Below, in pieces: positions 7,728-14,111 of a stretch of DNA of 14,111 nt. The stretch comes from Bacillota bacterium. Lineage in GTDB: Bacteria; Bacillota; Clostridia; Peptostreptococcales; Anaerovoracaceae. The stretch is taken from contig JAEEIC010000017.1 of NCBI GenBank assembly GCA_016281165.1, positions 1-14,111 of the forward strand, written 5' to 3'. The notes beneath the pieces are model-generated. The model saw nothing but the letters and a program-made list of their open reading frames with translations. It was not told the origin of the DNA and made no database searches. How positions within the stretch are numbered: position 1 is the first letter of the stretch; every line of letters begins with the position of its first letter. A program made the position numbers and the translations under genes.

Positions 7728-9611
7728 TCATAAGGGCATTTTGAGCGCGACCGTGGTCCCGGCGGACGTGTCAGGTTCTATATATATCTCTCCCTTATGC
7801 CATTCCGCGATCTCTTTGCAGAGAGCCAGGCCCAGGCCGTGTCCCCCGTCTTTGGAAAAACCTCTTTCAAAGGCATGGATCCTGGTCTCCTCGTCCATAC
7901 CTTCACCGTCGTCGCTCACCTTTATCAGGACATGATCGCCGTCAACAGAGCAGGAAAGACTTATGACGCCCTTTGAGGTATGGCGGCTCGCGTTGATCAC
8001 GAGGTTGTACAGCAGCTGGAGCATGCTGTCGCGCATGCAGTTCACATTCAGATCCTCCGGACAGTCTATGACTATCTCATTTTCCCTCTTCTCGCAGATG
8101 GGGCGGCAGAAATCTCTCGCGTCCTCAAATATCTTTCTGATGTCCGCTTCTTCTGTCTGTCCGCTCGCCGCGGTCGCTCTGGCGCCCTCTACGGACTGCT
8201 CGACTATCCTGCCCATCCTCAGAGCCTCATTCTTTATGAGCTGCATGTTCCTGATCATCTCCCCGTCCTGAGGATGCTTCTGCTTCAGTTCCTCCGCGTT
8301 CAGAGCGGCATACCCGGCGATGACGGTAAGGGGAGTGCGCATCTCATGGTTCATTATCGCCATGAAATTATCCTGCATCTCCTGGGTATGTTCCATCGAT
8401 GCGTTGATCATCCTCAGACGGGTCTCCTGCGCCCTGGCCTCCTGATAAGCCCGGCTCACGCTGCTGAATTCGAGAGCCAGAGCCAGGGTCGAGGTCAGTT
8501 CGAAGATGATCAGTCCGATACGTATCGTATTGACGTGGGAAGGACCGATGCGGATGATATTGACTATCGCGGTCAGGAAGAAGATCAGTATACCCGCGAT
8601 ATAGTAATACTGGGATCCGGACAGTGATCTTCTGTCTTTCGCTATGCGCACCAGTATGAGTATGCAGTACAGGGCGCAGCAGACGCCGAAGGCTATCTCG
8701 GACTGCACGGTGAGATCGGTGTAATAGATAGTGGGAAGGAACGCGAAAGCGGCGATCTCCAGACAGAAGATGCCTAAAAACACGGGATCGGCCCAGCTGC
8801 AGGGATCATTCCCGAAGCATTCGCGCATGAAAAGGAACAAGAAGATGATCATCAGGACGAGGCTTATCCCTTCGGCCCTGTAGCCCAGATACCAGTCGAG
8901 CCGGGGAAAGATCTGCATGATAACCTTGGGATCCTGCAGAGACTGGTGGATCATGCTGGCAAAGCACGCGAGAGAGAACCAGAGGAAACGCCTGTGCTCC
9001 GGCATGCCGGCGAACATCCCCAGGTTGATGACGGCCAGGGCCGCGAGGAAGCCCAGATAGGATATCTCCAGGAAATTCCGGCTCTGTACCTGGCGCGTGA
9101 TGACCGACTGGGGGCCGTAATAGAAGCGGACGGCATTCCACTTCGCGTGGTTGAAATTGCAGCGCTGCATCACGATCTCAGTCTCTTCGCCGGCGGTGAA
9201 GTAGACGACGACGCTCCCTGTCCTGGGGACGAAGCCGTCGGGAGAATCCGAGACCTCGCCCAGCTGCGCGCAGAGCACCCCGTCTATCCACAGCTTTGAG
9301 GCGTAAGTGAGCTGCTCGGTATAAAGCCCGTAGGTCTCGCCCGGCACGAGCTTCAGTATCATCCGGTTCGTGCGCACCCGCGAAAAGACCTTGTCGTGAT
9401 AATCGTAGTCCCAGCCCACGTGGCCCTGCGCAAGCTCCTCTTCGGTAAGATGATGGAGCTCTTCCGGGGAATAGAGAACGTTGTCGAAGGTCAGGAACTC
9501 AAGCTCGGTCAGGACTGTTCCGGTCTCTGTCTTCATCTGGCGGGAAAACAAAAAAAGGACGGTGAAGACCAGAAGTATATATAAGGACATTCTGAGGCTC
9601 TTCTTCGTCAT
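7728..9611 (-). CDS. Membrane sensor histidine kinase with 7TMR-DISM-like sensor region
   Basis: This 627-residue protein is likely the sensor partner of the upstream regulator. Residues 9-23 form an N-terminal membrane or signal segment. Residues 24-180 are a beta-rich extracytoplasmic domain (with LWIDG near 107-111), resembling the jelly-roll domains of 7TMR-DISM receptors, which often bind carbohydrate-like ligands. About seven hydrophobic segments follow (about 184-201, 208-222, 245-263, 277-295, 302-322, 335-354 and 363-381). The cytoplasmic part has HisKA with HEMRTPL (phospho-accepting H422), an N box LLYNLVINASRH (N536, N540), a G1 box DDGEG (568-571) and a G2 box GHGLGLA (590-596), so the kinase appears intact. 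The start follows the regulator stop by 28 bases. The nearest GGAG-like sequence lies 13-14 bases upstream, a long spacing, so translation may be weak or coupled. The kinase call is secure; the ligand is unknown. Confidence 0.93.
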   Translation of the reverse strand: MTKKSLRMSLYILLVFTVLFLFSRQMKTETGTVLTELEFLTFDNVLYSPEELHHLTEEELAQGHVGWDYDYHDKVFSRVRTNRMILKLVPGETYGLYTEQLTYASKLWIDGVLCAQLGEVSDSPDGFVPRTGSVVVYFTAGEETEIVMQRCNFNHAKWNAVRFYYGPQSVITRQVQSRNFLEISYLGFLAALAVINLGMFAGMPEHRRFLWFSLACFASMIHQSLQDPKVIMQIFPRLDWYLGYRAEGISLVLMIIFLFLFMRECFGNDPCSWADPVFLGIFCLEIAAFAFLPTIYYTDLTVQSEIAFGVCCALYCILILVRIAKDRRSLSGSQYYYIAGILIFFLTAIVNIIRIGPSHVNTIRIGLIIFELTSTLALALEFSSVSRAYQEARAQETRLRMINASMEHTQEMQDNFMAIMNHEMRTPLTVIAGYAALNAEELKQKHPQDGEMIRNMQLIKNEALRMGRIVEQSVEGARATAASGQTEEADIRKIFEDARDFCRPICEKRENEIVIDCPEDLNVNCMRDSMLQLLYNLVINASRHTSKGVISLSCSVDGDHVLIKVSDDGEGMDEETRIHAFERGFSKDGGHGLGLALCKEIAEWHKGEIYIEPDTSAGTTVALKMPL

Positions 9612-9639
9612 CTTTTTATGCTGTTCCTCTCCGCGTGCT

Positions 9640-10326
9640 TCAGGATCTTCCGGCCGGGATCATCAGCTCATATCCGCTGTGATCCGAATCGATATAGAAC
9701 TGCTCTTCATAGGGCGCCAGCTTCTTTTTAAGGCGCGAGACGGTGGTCCACAGCAGCGGTTTTTCAGACTCGGTATCCGCTCCCCAGATCGCGCGGCAGA
9801 TATCCTGTCCCGAGGCCCTGCGGCCCATGTGCTGGGCGAGATAGAGCAGCAGGCCGAACTCGTTGCGGGAAAGACTGAGACTCTCGCTGCCCACGAAAGC
9901 CTGAGACTGGACTATGTCGAGCCTGAGGAGCCCGACCGCGTAGATCTGGCTCTGCGGCAGTATCCTTGCCGAACGGCGCAGAAGGGCTTTGACCCTCGCC
10001 CCGAGGATGCTGAGATCATAAGGTTTGGTCAGGTATTCGTCACCGCCGCTCTCAAGGCCCGCAACTATATCGTCTCCCGTTACCTTGGCTGTGAGGAACA
10101 GTATGGGGACCCCGCTCTTTCGGCGTATATCCCGGCACAGTTCCATGCCGTCCCCGTCAGGGAGCATCACATCGAGCACTATCAGATCGGGATCAAAGGA
10201 ATCGAGACTGTCTTCAGCCTGCTTGACACTGTAAGCCCGTCCGATCTCATACCCCTGATCAGAAAGATACCTGCTGTTGATATCCATGATGTTCTCATTA
10301 TCTTCGACCAAGAGGATCTTTTCCAT
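9640..10326 (-). CDS. OmpR/PhoB-family response regulator
   Basis: At 228 residues this is a normal length for a DNA-binding response regulator. The receiver domain (about 1-118) has the acidic pair E8-D9, phospho-accepting D52 in VLDVMLPD, T79 in LFLTA and K101 in LTKPYD. The C-terminal winged-helix DNA-binding domain (about 130-225) contains LSRNEFGLLLYLAQ, ICRAIWG, VSRLKKKL and the final wing GYELM. It should be phosphorylated by the kinase encoded 28 bases downstream and then bind direct repeats in its target promoters. ATG 10326 aligns with the usual start of the family (MEKILLVEDN). The Shine-Dalgarno sequence is poor (GGGAACGGA region). Targets are unknown; the neighbouring surface-protein genes and its own promoter are plausible. 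Confidence 0.95.
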   Translation of the reverse strand: MEKILLVEDNENIMDINSRYLSDQGYEIGRAYSVKQAEDSLDSFDPDLIVLDVMLPDGDGMELCRDIRRKSGVPILFLTAKVTGDDIVAGLESGGDEYLTKPYDLSILGARVKALLRRSARILPQSQIYAVGLLRLDIVQSQAFVGSESLSLSRNEFGLLLYLAQHMGRRASGQDICRAIWGADTESEKPLLWTTVSRLKKKLAPYEEQFYIDSDHSGYELMIPAGRS

Positions 10327-10383
10327 ACGTCCGTTCCCATCTGCCGCCGGCTGCGCTAATGTACCGTATATGAGCTTGATCTT

Positions 10384-10392
10384 ATCATAACA
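10384..10392 (-). promoter_or_regulatory. Extended -10 promoter element of the regulator/kinase operon
   Basis: The minus strand reads TGTTATGAT, an extended -10 (TGn followed by TATGAT, 5 of 6 to consensus). No good -35 is present at 17 bases, which is tolerable for extended -10 promoters. Transcription would start near 10377, giving a leader of about 50 bases before ATG 10326. Confidence 0.5.
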
Positions 10393-10412
10393 CAGCGGAC
10401 TGCTCCCCCGGG

Positions 10413-10434
10413 GAAACCTTGCTGAACTGCAAGG
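10413..10434 (-). repeat. Stem-loop repeat, upstream copy
   Basis: The minus strand forms a 6-bp stem, CCTTGC (10429-10434) and GCAAGG (10417-10422), with loop AGTTCA, followed by TTTC and a C/G run. It lacks a full T tract, so it would be a weak terminator for the SLH enzyme gene. It matches 19 of 22 bases of the terminator core at 7678-7699 in the same orientation. Confidence 0.6.
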
Positions 10435-10471
10435 GCGGAAAACGGGAGCCGCGACACCGTTCAGCCCGATA

Positions 10472-13168
10472 TCAATAACACCTGAATATCACCGCCGCCG
10501 CTTCGGCGCGGGTCATGCTCTTCGCGGGATTTATCCTTCCGTTGGAGCCGTCGATGATCCCCTGGCCGACCAGCACCCTGACGTAAGGCAGAGCCCAGTC
10601 CGCGACCCCGCCGGCGTCCTCGAAGGCGGAGATATCGGCCTCTCCCAGACCCTCCTCAAGGGTCCTGCCGATGATGGTCATGACCTCCTGGCGGGTGATC
10701 TTTCCGTTCGGGTCGAAGAAGCGCTCCTCTCCCCTGCTCTTGCCCTCGATGATGCCCAGGGCGTAGGCGGTCCTCACGCCCGGCAGGGCCCAGTCCGCCA
10801 CGCTCTCAAGGTCGGTGTAGGGAAGCTCTGTCCCGTCATAAAGGGACGTGTCGGTCCCAAGCCAGCGAATGAGGACGGTGGCGAACTCCTGGCGCGTCAT
10901 GGAGGCGTCGGGAGCGAAGAGCGGTGCTTCGTCGGAGCCGCGGCCGCTGAAGACGCCGCGCAGTTGCAGATAGCGGGCATAGCCCTCGGCCCAGTGGCCC
11001 TCCATGTCGCCGAAGGCGGGAGGCAGCGGGGCTTCTTCGCTTTCTTCGGGAGGCTCTTCGCCCTCAGCGGGAGGCTCGCCGCTCTCTTTGGGCGGGACGC
11101 TTCCTTCTTCAGGGGGCACCTGTCCTTTGGCGGGAGGCTCTTCTCCCTCCAAAGGCGGCTCTTCCTCTTCGGGCGGGATTGTCTCCACACCCAGCTGGCA
11201 GAGGCTCCTGTTGCCGGCGGCGTCCGAGACTCTGATTATCACGTGATGAAGGCCGCTCTCAAGGGCGGAAAGATCCAGCGTCAGCTCCCCGTCCGTGCGC
11301 GAGTAGCTCCAGGCGCCGTACTTCTCTCCGTCCACCTGCACTGATATGCCGGGCTTTGCCGGGTGGACGTCCTTGTTGTCGCTGATGAAGGCGGTGACGA
11401 CGCCCTCTTCTTCACTTGTTTCTATCACGGGGCTCGTGAGATCCGCGCTGAGCTCGAGAGACGCGCTCACGCCCGCGCAGCTCACGGTAAGTATCCCGCT
11501 CTCTTCGCTTATGCCCTCGGCCCGGTAGGTCCCGTCCTCTTCGATCACGCCCATGCCCTCGCTTACCTCCCAGACGAAGGCGCTCTCGTCGGCGATGACC
11601 GGGAGCCTCAGGTATATGGCCTCGGCGCTGAATTTGAAACTGTCGCCCTCGCGCACCGCCAGGACCTTGCCGCTCATCTCGCTGCCGCCCTTATACACCC
11701 TCACGCTGTCGGGCCCGCTTATCACAGTAAGGAGCGCGCTGCCCTTGAGACCGTCCGCCGAGGCTCTGATCCTGCCATCGCCCTCGGCGTCCTCGTAGGC
11801 CGTGAATACATTGCCTTCAAAAGTACCGAGCTTCGACGAGAACACAGGCTCCTCCGAGAGCTCCGCCGCGTTGTGCCACTCGTCTATGGCCCGGGCCTCA
11901 AAGCTCATGGAAGACCCCGCCAGCAGCACCTCGCCTATGGGGTAGACGAAGAGCGCGGCAGGCTCCTCCGCTTCATGCGCGGGCAGGCCGAACATGATAT
12001 AGTTCGCGCAGCGCCTGTCCTCAGAGGGCTTGTTGACTGTCGAATCGTTCTCAAAGCCCGGAAGCACGCAGTGCAGCTGGGTCGAGCCCCCGCCGTCGAG
12101 GTTGAGAGCGTCGACGCAGCCCAGCTCGAGCATCCTCTTCGCGAGTTTGGACGGCGAAAGGCCCAGGGAGTGGGAAGCGTCCCTGCCGTCTGCGGTGTAT
12201 AAGATGACCTCTCCGTCTTCCGTCACGCCGATGGCGGTCCTGGGGCTCCTGGAAGCGGGCTCCACTTCGCAGAGCTCGCCGTCCCTTATGAGCCTCTCGG
12301 AGCCTCCGACCACGTTGACCGCCTCCTCCCAGAGGGGATCGCAGGTGAAGGAGACCGTGACCCCGTCCTCCGGGCTCATGGCGTTGAGGATCGGTATGAC
12401 GGTGAGATATTTCGTGTCGGTATATACCGAAAGAAGCAGGTGCTCAGCGTCGATAGGGACCTTTTCGCTGCTCTCGAAGACCTCTTCAATGGTGCCTTTT
12501 ATAACGTCCCCTATCCTGGCCTCGCCCTCGTCTATGCGGATCAGCACGTTGAGGCTGTCTCCCGAAGCATTGTTGTCGGGCCCGAAGACGCTGGAATAAA
12601 GAACGAGTCCGCCCCCGCTCTCCAGATCCTTGTTGTAGGCCATGAGGGGATAGACCTGGCCGGTGACCAGCTCCGTGAACTCCACGTTGAGTCCCATGCG
12701 GCCGAAGACGGCGCTGCCGTCCTCAAAAAAGCCTATCTCCTCAAAAGACGAGTGCTCGCTGGTGCAGACGACGCCGTCCTTGACGACCGGTCCCAGGGAA
12801 GTCCCGGTGGCGAAGGTGAAGAAGTCGGCGTTGGCGCCTCCCAGTATATTGAGGCCCTTATCCTCTTCGATCGCCCCGGCCCTGGCGTAGCTCGCGGCCC
12901 CGCAGATGTCGTTGCCGAAAGAGATGACCGGCCTGATCTCCCCGCCGGGAGTCCAGACGTAGTAGTTCTCGGCCAGGAAGGCCTCGCCCTCCTCGTCCCA
13001 GTATCTGGCCGAATAAAGGCTGAGGTCGTCGTCGATCTCAAGGACGCTGCTCCGAAGCAGGCTCAGGACCGTCCCTTCGGGCTCTTCCTCACCCGCGTAG
13101 ACCGGCAGGACGGCGGTCATGACCGCGGCCAGCAGGCAGGCGATGTATCTTGCGAAAGCTTTTTTCAT
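10472..13168 (-). CDS. Secreted phosphodiester glycosidase (NAGPA-type) with Ig-like and SLH domains
   Basis: This 898-residue exported protein has a signal peptide at 1-25 (MKKAFARYIA, then PVYAG). Residues about 75-395 form a phosphodiester glycosidase domain of the NAGPA family: GGANADFF (110-117), TSLGPVVKDGVV (123-134), the hallmark LDGGGSTQ (357-364), and a C-terminal motif with VNKPSEDRR (378-386) followed by ANYIMFG. Ig-like stretches follow at about 402-483, 484-575 and 576-662; the last ends in SDAAGN, the same motif as in the giant protein. A Pro/Glu linker (665-717) leads to three SLH motifs (about 719-770, 784-836 and 848-898), which in Firmicutes bind cell-wall polymers non-covalently. 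It therefore probably acts at the cell surface on a sugar-phosphate diester in a glycan or wall polymer; the substrate is unknown. It starts 44 bases after the glycosylase gene. Confidence 0.92.
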   Translation of the reverse strand: MKKAFARYIACLLAAVMTAVLPVYAGEEEPEGTVLSLLRSSVLEIDDDLSLYSARYWDEEGEAFLAENYYVWTPGGEIRPVISFGNDICGAASYARAGAIEEDKGLNILGGANADFFTFATGTSLGPVVKDGVVCTSEHSSFEEIGFFEDGSAVFGRMGLNVEFTELVTGQVYPLMAYNKDLESGGGLVLYSSVFGPDNNASGDSLNVLIRIDEGEARIGDVIKGTIEEVFESSEKVPIDAEHLLLSVYTDTKYLTVIPILNAMSPEDGVTVSFTCDPLWEEAVNVVGGSERLIRDGELCEVEPASRSPRTAIGVTEDGEVILYTADGRDASHSLGLSPSKLAKRMLELGCVDALNLDGGGSTQLHCVLPGFENDSTVNKPSEDRRCANYIMFGLPAHEAEEPAALFVYPIGEVLLAGSSMSFEARAIDEWHNAAELSEEPVFSSKLGTFEGNVFTAYEDAEGDGRIRASADGLKGSALLTVISGPDSVRVYKGGSEMSGKVLAVREGDSFKFSAEAIYLRLPVIADESAFVWEVSEGMGVIEEDGTYRAEGISEESGILTVSCAGVSASLELSADLTSPVIETSEEEGVVTAFISDNKDVHPAKPGISVQVDGEKYGAWSYSRTDGELTLDLSALESGLHHVIIRVSDAAGNRSLCQLGVETIPPEEEEPPLEGEEPPAKGQVPPEEGSVPPKESGEPPAEGEEPPEESEEAPLPPAFGDMEGHWAEGYARYLQLRGVFSGRGSDEAPLFAPDASMTRQEFATVLIRWLGTDTSLYDGTELPYTDLESVADWALPGVRTAYALGIIEGKSRGEERFFDPNGKITRQEVMTIIGRTLEEGLGEADISAFEDAGGVADWALPYVRVLVGQGIIDGSNGRINPAKSMTRAEAAAVIFRCY
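11018..11176 (-). repeat. Pro/Glu-rich repeat linker
   Basis: Residues 665-717 of the SLH enzyme consist of about seven copies of a PPxEGxx-like unit of 6-8 residues (PPEEEE, PPLEGEE, PPAKGQV, PPEEGSV, PPKESGE, PPAEGEE, PPEESEE). It is a stiff acidic spacer between the Ig-like modules and the SLH anchor, probably serving to span the cell wall. On the DNA the units are similar enough (CCGCC/GGAGG blocks) to allow slippage and length variation. Confidence 0.85.
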
Positions 13169-13174
13169 ATGTTT

Positions 13175-13190
13175 CCCCTTTTCCCCTTTT
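13175..13190 (-). promoter_or_regulatory. Tandem Shine-Dalgarno of the SLH enzyme gene
   Basis: The minus strand reads AAAAGGGG twice in direct tandem. The nearer GGGG is 6 bases from ATG 13168 and supports this start; the farther one is 14 bases away. The arrangement suggests strong ribosome recruitment. Confidence 0.65.
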
Positions 13191-13212
13191 ATGGATCACG
13201 CGCCCGCCGCTG

Positions 13213-14037
13213 TCAGCGCGCCGGGCCCGGCTTCTTTTTCGTCTGTAGAGCGTGATAAAAGATGTATTGCTGCATTATCCCGGCGAATCCCTCGTATCTT
13301 TCGAGCGGGAAGCGCCCGCCGTAGTGCTCTTCGACCATGCGCCCAATCCACACGTCCACGGGGAAGGCCGCGACGCGGTGATAGGCGAAGAGGGACACGC
13401 AGTTCCCCACCTTGGGACCCACTCCCGGTACCGTCATCAGCGCCTCGAGCAGGGCTTCGTCGTCCAGCTTTTTCAGAGCCTCAAGGTCTACGCGCCCCTC
13501 GCTCACCATGCGGGCGGCGCCTCTTACGTAGGGCACCCGGTAGCCCAAGGAGCAGCACTTGAGATCGTCCTCGCCAGCCCCGGCCAGCCTTTCGGGCGCG
13601 GGAAAAGCGTTCAAGGCGCTGCCTTCTATGGGTTCTCCCCAGCGGGCGCAGACCGCCTCCACGCAGGCCTTTATCGCCGGGATGTTCTTTCTCTGCGAGA
13701 GTATGAAGGTTATGAGCGTCTCCCAGGGATCCTGCCTGAGTATCCTTATGCCCCTTCCCTCTTCCGCCGCGGCGGTGAGGAAGGGATCGGCAGGATCGAC
13801 GGCGGCCCTGTAGGCGGCGTAATCGGCGGAAAGATCGAAATAGTCCTTCCAGAAGCCCTCGAATTCCTCTTCAGAGCATGCGAAGACCGCCCTGCCGTCT
13901 TCGGGCTGGCTCATATACAGAAGGCGGTCCCCGGCGATCAGCCGCCAGCGCCCGTCCTCCGCCCTGTTCATGCGGAAGCACTGACCGCTTCCCGCGATCT
14001 TTTCAAGGTCCAGATCTTCGCTTACGATCTCTGTCAT
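13213..14037 (-). CDS. ogg: 8-oxoguanine DNA glycosylase family protein (OGG1-type)
   Basis: At 274 residues this is a base-excision-repair DNA glycosylase that should remove oxidised guanine and nick the backbone by beta-lyase action. The N-terminal OGG_N-like region (about 5-95) has GQCFR (18-22), like the GQCFRW motif of the family. The HhH-GPD region (about 105-265) has the helix-hairpin-helix VPGVGPKVGNCVSLFA with catalytic lysine K209, followed by PVDVWIGR with catalytic aspartate D228. The loop that is often NNN in OGG1 proteins reads RKN here (SQRKNIP, 114-120), so contacts to the base opposite the lesion may differ. ATG 14037 is preceded by AGGGGG at 7 bases. It is a housekeeping gene and probably unrelated in function to the surface proteins downstream. 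Confidence 0.92.
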   Translation of the reverse strand: MTEIVSEDLDLEKIAGSGQCFRMNRAEDGRWRLIAGDRLLYMSQPEDGRAVFACSEEEFEGFWKDYFDLSADYAAYRAAVDPADPFLTAAAEEGRGIRILRQDPWETLITFILSQRKNIPAIKACVEAVCARWGEPIEGSALNAFPAPERLAGAGEDDLKCCSLGYRVPYVRGAARMVSEGRVDLEALKKLDDEALLEALMTVPGVGPKVGNCVSLFAYHRVAAFPVDVWIGRMVEEHYGGRFPLERYEGFAGIMQQYIFYHALQTKKKPGPAR

Positions 14038-14044
14038 GGAAAGT

Positions 14045-14050
14045 CCCCCT
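14045..14050 (-). promoter_or_regulatory. Ribosome binding site of the glycosylase gene
   Basis: The minus strand reads AGGGGG, 7 bases upstream of ATG 14037. It is a strong site and fixes the start. Confidence 0.7.
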
Positions 14051-14077
14051 TACGGCCTTTTTCGCGCCTGCTTTTCC

Positions 14078-14106
14078 ATTTTACCATCTTGCCAATTACG
14101 GGGCAA
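14078..14106 (-). promoter_or_regulatory. Putative promoter of the glycosylase / SLH enzyme genes, with palindrome
   Basis: The minus strand has TTGCCC (14101-14106) and TAAAAT (14078-14083), separated by 17 bases. That is 5 of 6 to the -10 consensus and 4 of 6 to the -35. An inverted repeat, TTGCC-8 bases-GGCAA (14089-14106), overlaps the -35 and spacer and could be a repressor site. The 44-base gap downstream of the glycosylase holds no terminator, so the SLH enzyme may be read from this promoter too. Support comes from sequence pattern only. Confidence 0.45.
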
Positions 14107-14111
14107 TATAA

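Larger units (their letters stand above)
10327..10471. other. Intergenic region between the SLH enzyme and the response regulator
   Basis: This 145-base gap contains the upstream stem-loop repeat (10413-10434), a CCCCGGGG palindrome (10406-10413), a long-range inverted repeat GCTGAAC (10421-10427) / GTTCAGC (10459-10465) and the extended -10 (10384-10392). It has no full intrinsic terminator, so read-through from the SLH enzyme into the regulator pair is possible. No small ORF with a good ribosome binding site was seen. Confidence 0.5.

Noticed and set aside
9481..10359. A 292-codon plus-strand frame
   Set aside because: It is antisense to the response regulator, which has all receiver and winged-helix motifs.
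11004..11246. A plus-strand Gly/Ser-rich repeat frame
   Set aside because: It is simply the antisense of the Pro/Glu linker repeats.
11363..12202. Plus-strand open frames opposite the SLH enzyme (11363-12202, 12440-13255)
   Set aside because: They are antisense to a gene with clear domain motifs, and show low-complexity, biased composition and no recognisable domain.
13169..13212. A terminator between the glycosylase and the SLH enzyme
   Set aside because: The G+C-rich palindromic end of the glycosylase gene is not followed by a T run on the minus strand, so read-through is more likely.
1..14111. CRISPR array, insertion sequence, phage genes, tRNA or rRNA
   Set aside because: No spaced direct repeats, transposase motifs, terminal inverted repeats, cloverleaf or rRNA-like sequence were seen on either strand.

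Overview
The window looks like chromosomal DNA from a Gram-positive Clostridia-type (Firmicutes) bacterium. The evidence is an S-layer-homology (SLH) surface protein, giant secreted proteins with Ig-like modules, strong purine-rich Shine-Dalgarno sequences, an OGG1-family glycosylase of the kind found in Clostridia, and an OmpR-type two-component system whose kinase has a 7TMR-DISM-like sensor. G+C is in the high fifties by eye. ATA (Ile) and AGG (Arg) codons are common, while TTA, CTA and TCA are scarce. The genus cannot be named from this. No tRNA, rRNA, insertion sequence, phage gene or CRISPR array was seen.

All five genes lie on the minus strand, so transcription runs from high to low coordinates. 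In that order they are: an 8-oxoguanine DNA glycosylase family protein (14037-13213); a secreted phosphodiester-glycosidase (NAGPA-type) enzyme with Ig-like modules, a Pro/Glu-rich repeat linker and three C-terminal SLH motifs (13168-10472); an OmpR/PhoB response regulator (10326-9640); its membrane histidine kinase (9611-7728); and a very large secreted protein starting at 7574 whose reading frame stays open to the window edge (at least 2524 residues, C-terminus not seen). The last protein fills more than half of the window and does not appear as a complete ORF because its stop lies outside.

The glycosylase and the SLH enzyme are 44 bases apart and may share the promoter suggested upstream of the glycosylase. 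A 145-base gap with an extended -10 element separates them from the regulator/kinase pair. A strong intrinsic terminator closes that pair. The 153-base gap holding this terminator also carries the ribosome binding site and a possible -10 of the giant gene. The layout suggests a cell-envelope locus: two exported proteins built from related Ig-like modules, with a sensor/regulator pair between them that may control one or both. That regulatory link is inferred from position only.

The least expected non-coding signal is a 22-base stem-loop sequence present once on each side of the regulator/kinase pair (19 of 22 bases identical, same orientation). One copy forms the core of the kinase terminator. 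The other sits just upstream of the regulator's likely promoter. No clearly new defence, mobile or biosynthetic system is evident. The most novel protein content is the N-terminal region and middle part of the giant surface protein, where no family was recognised.
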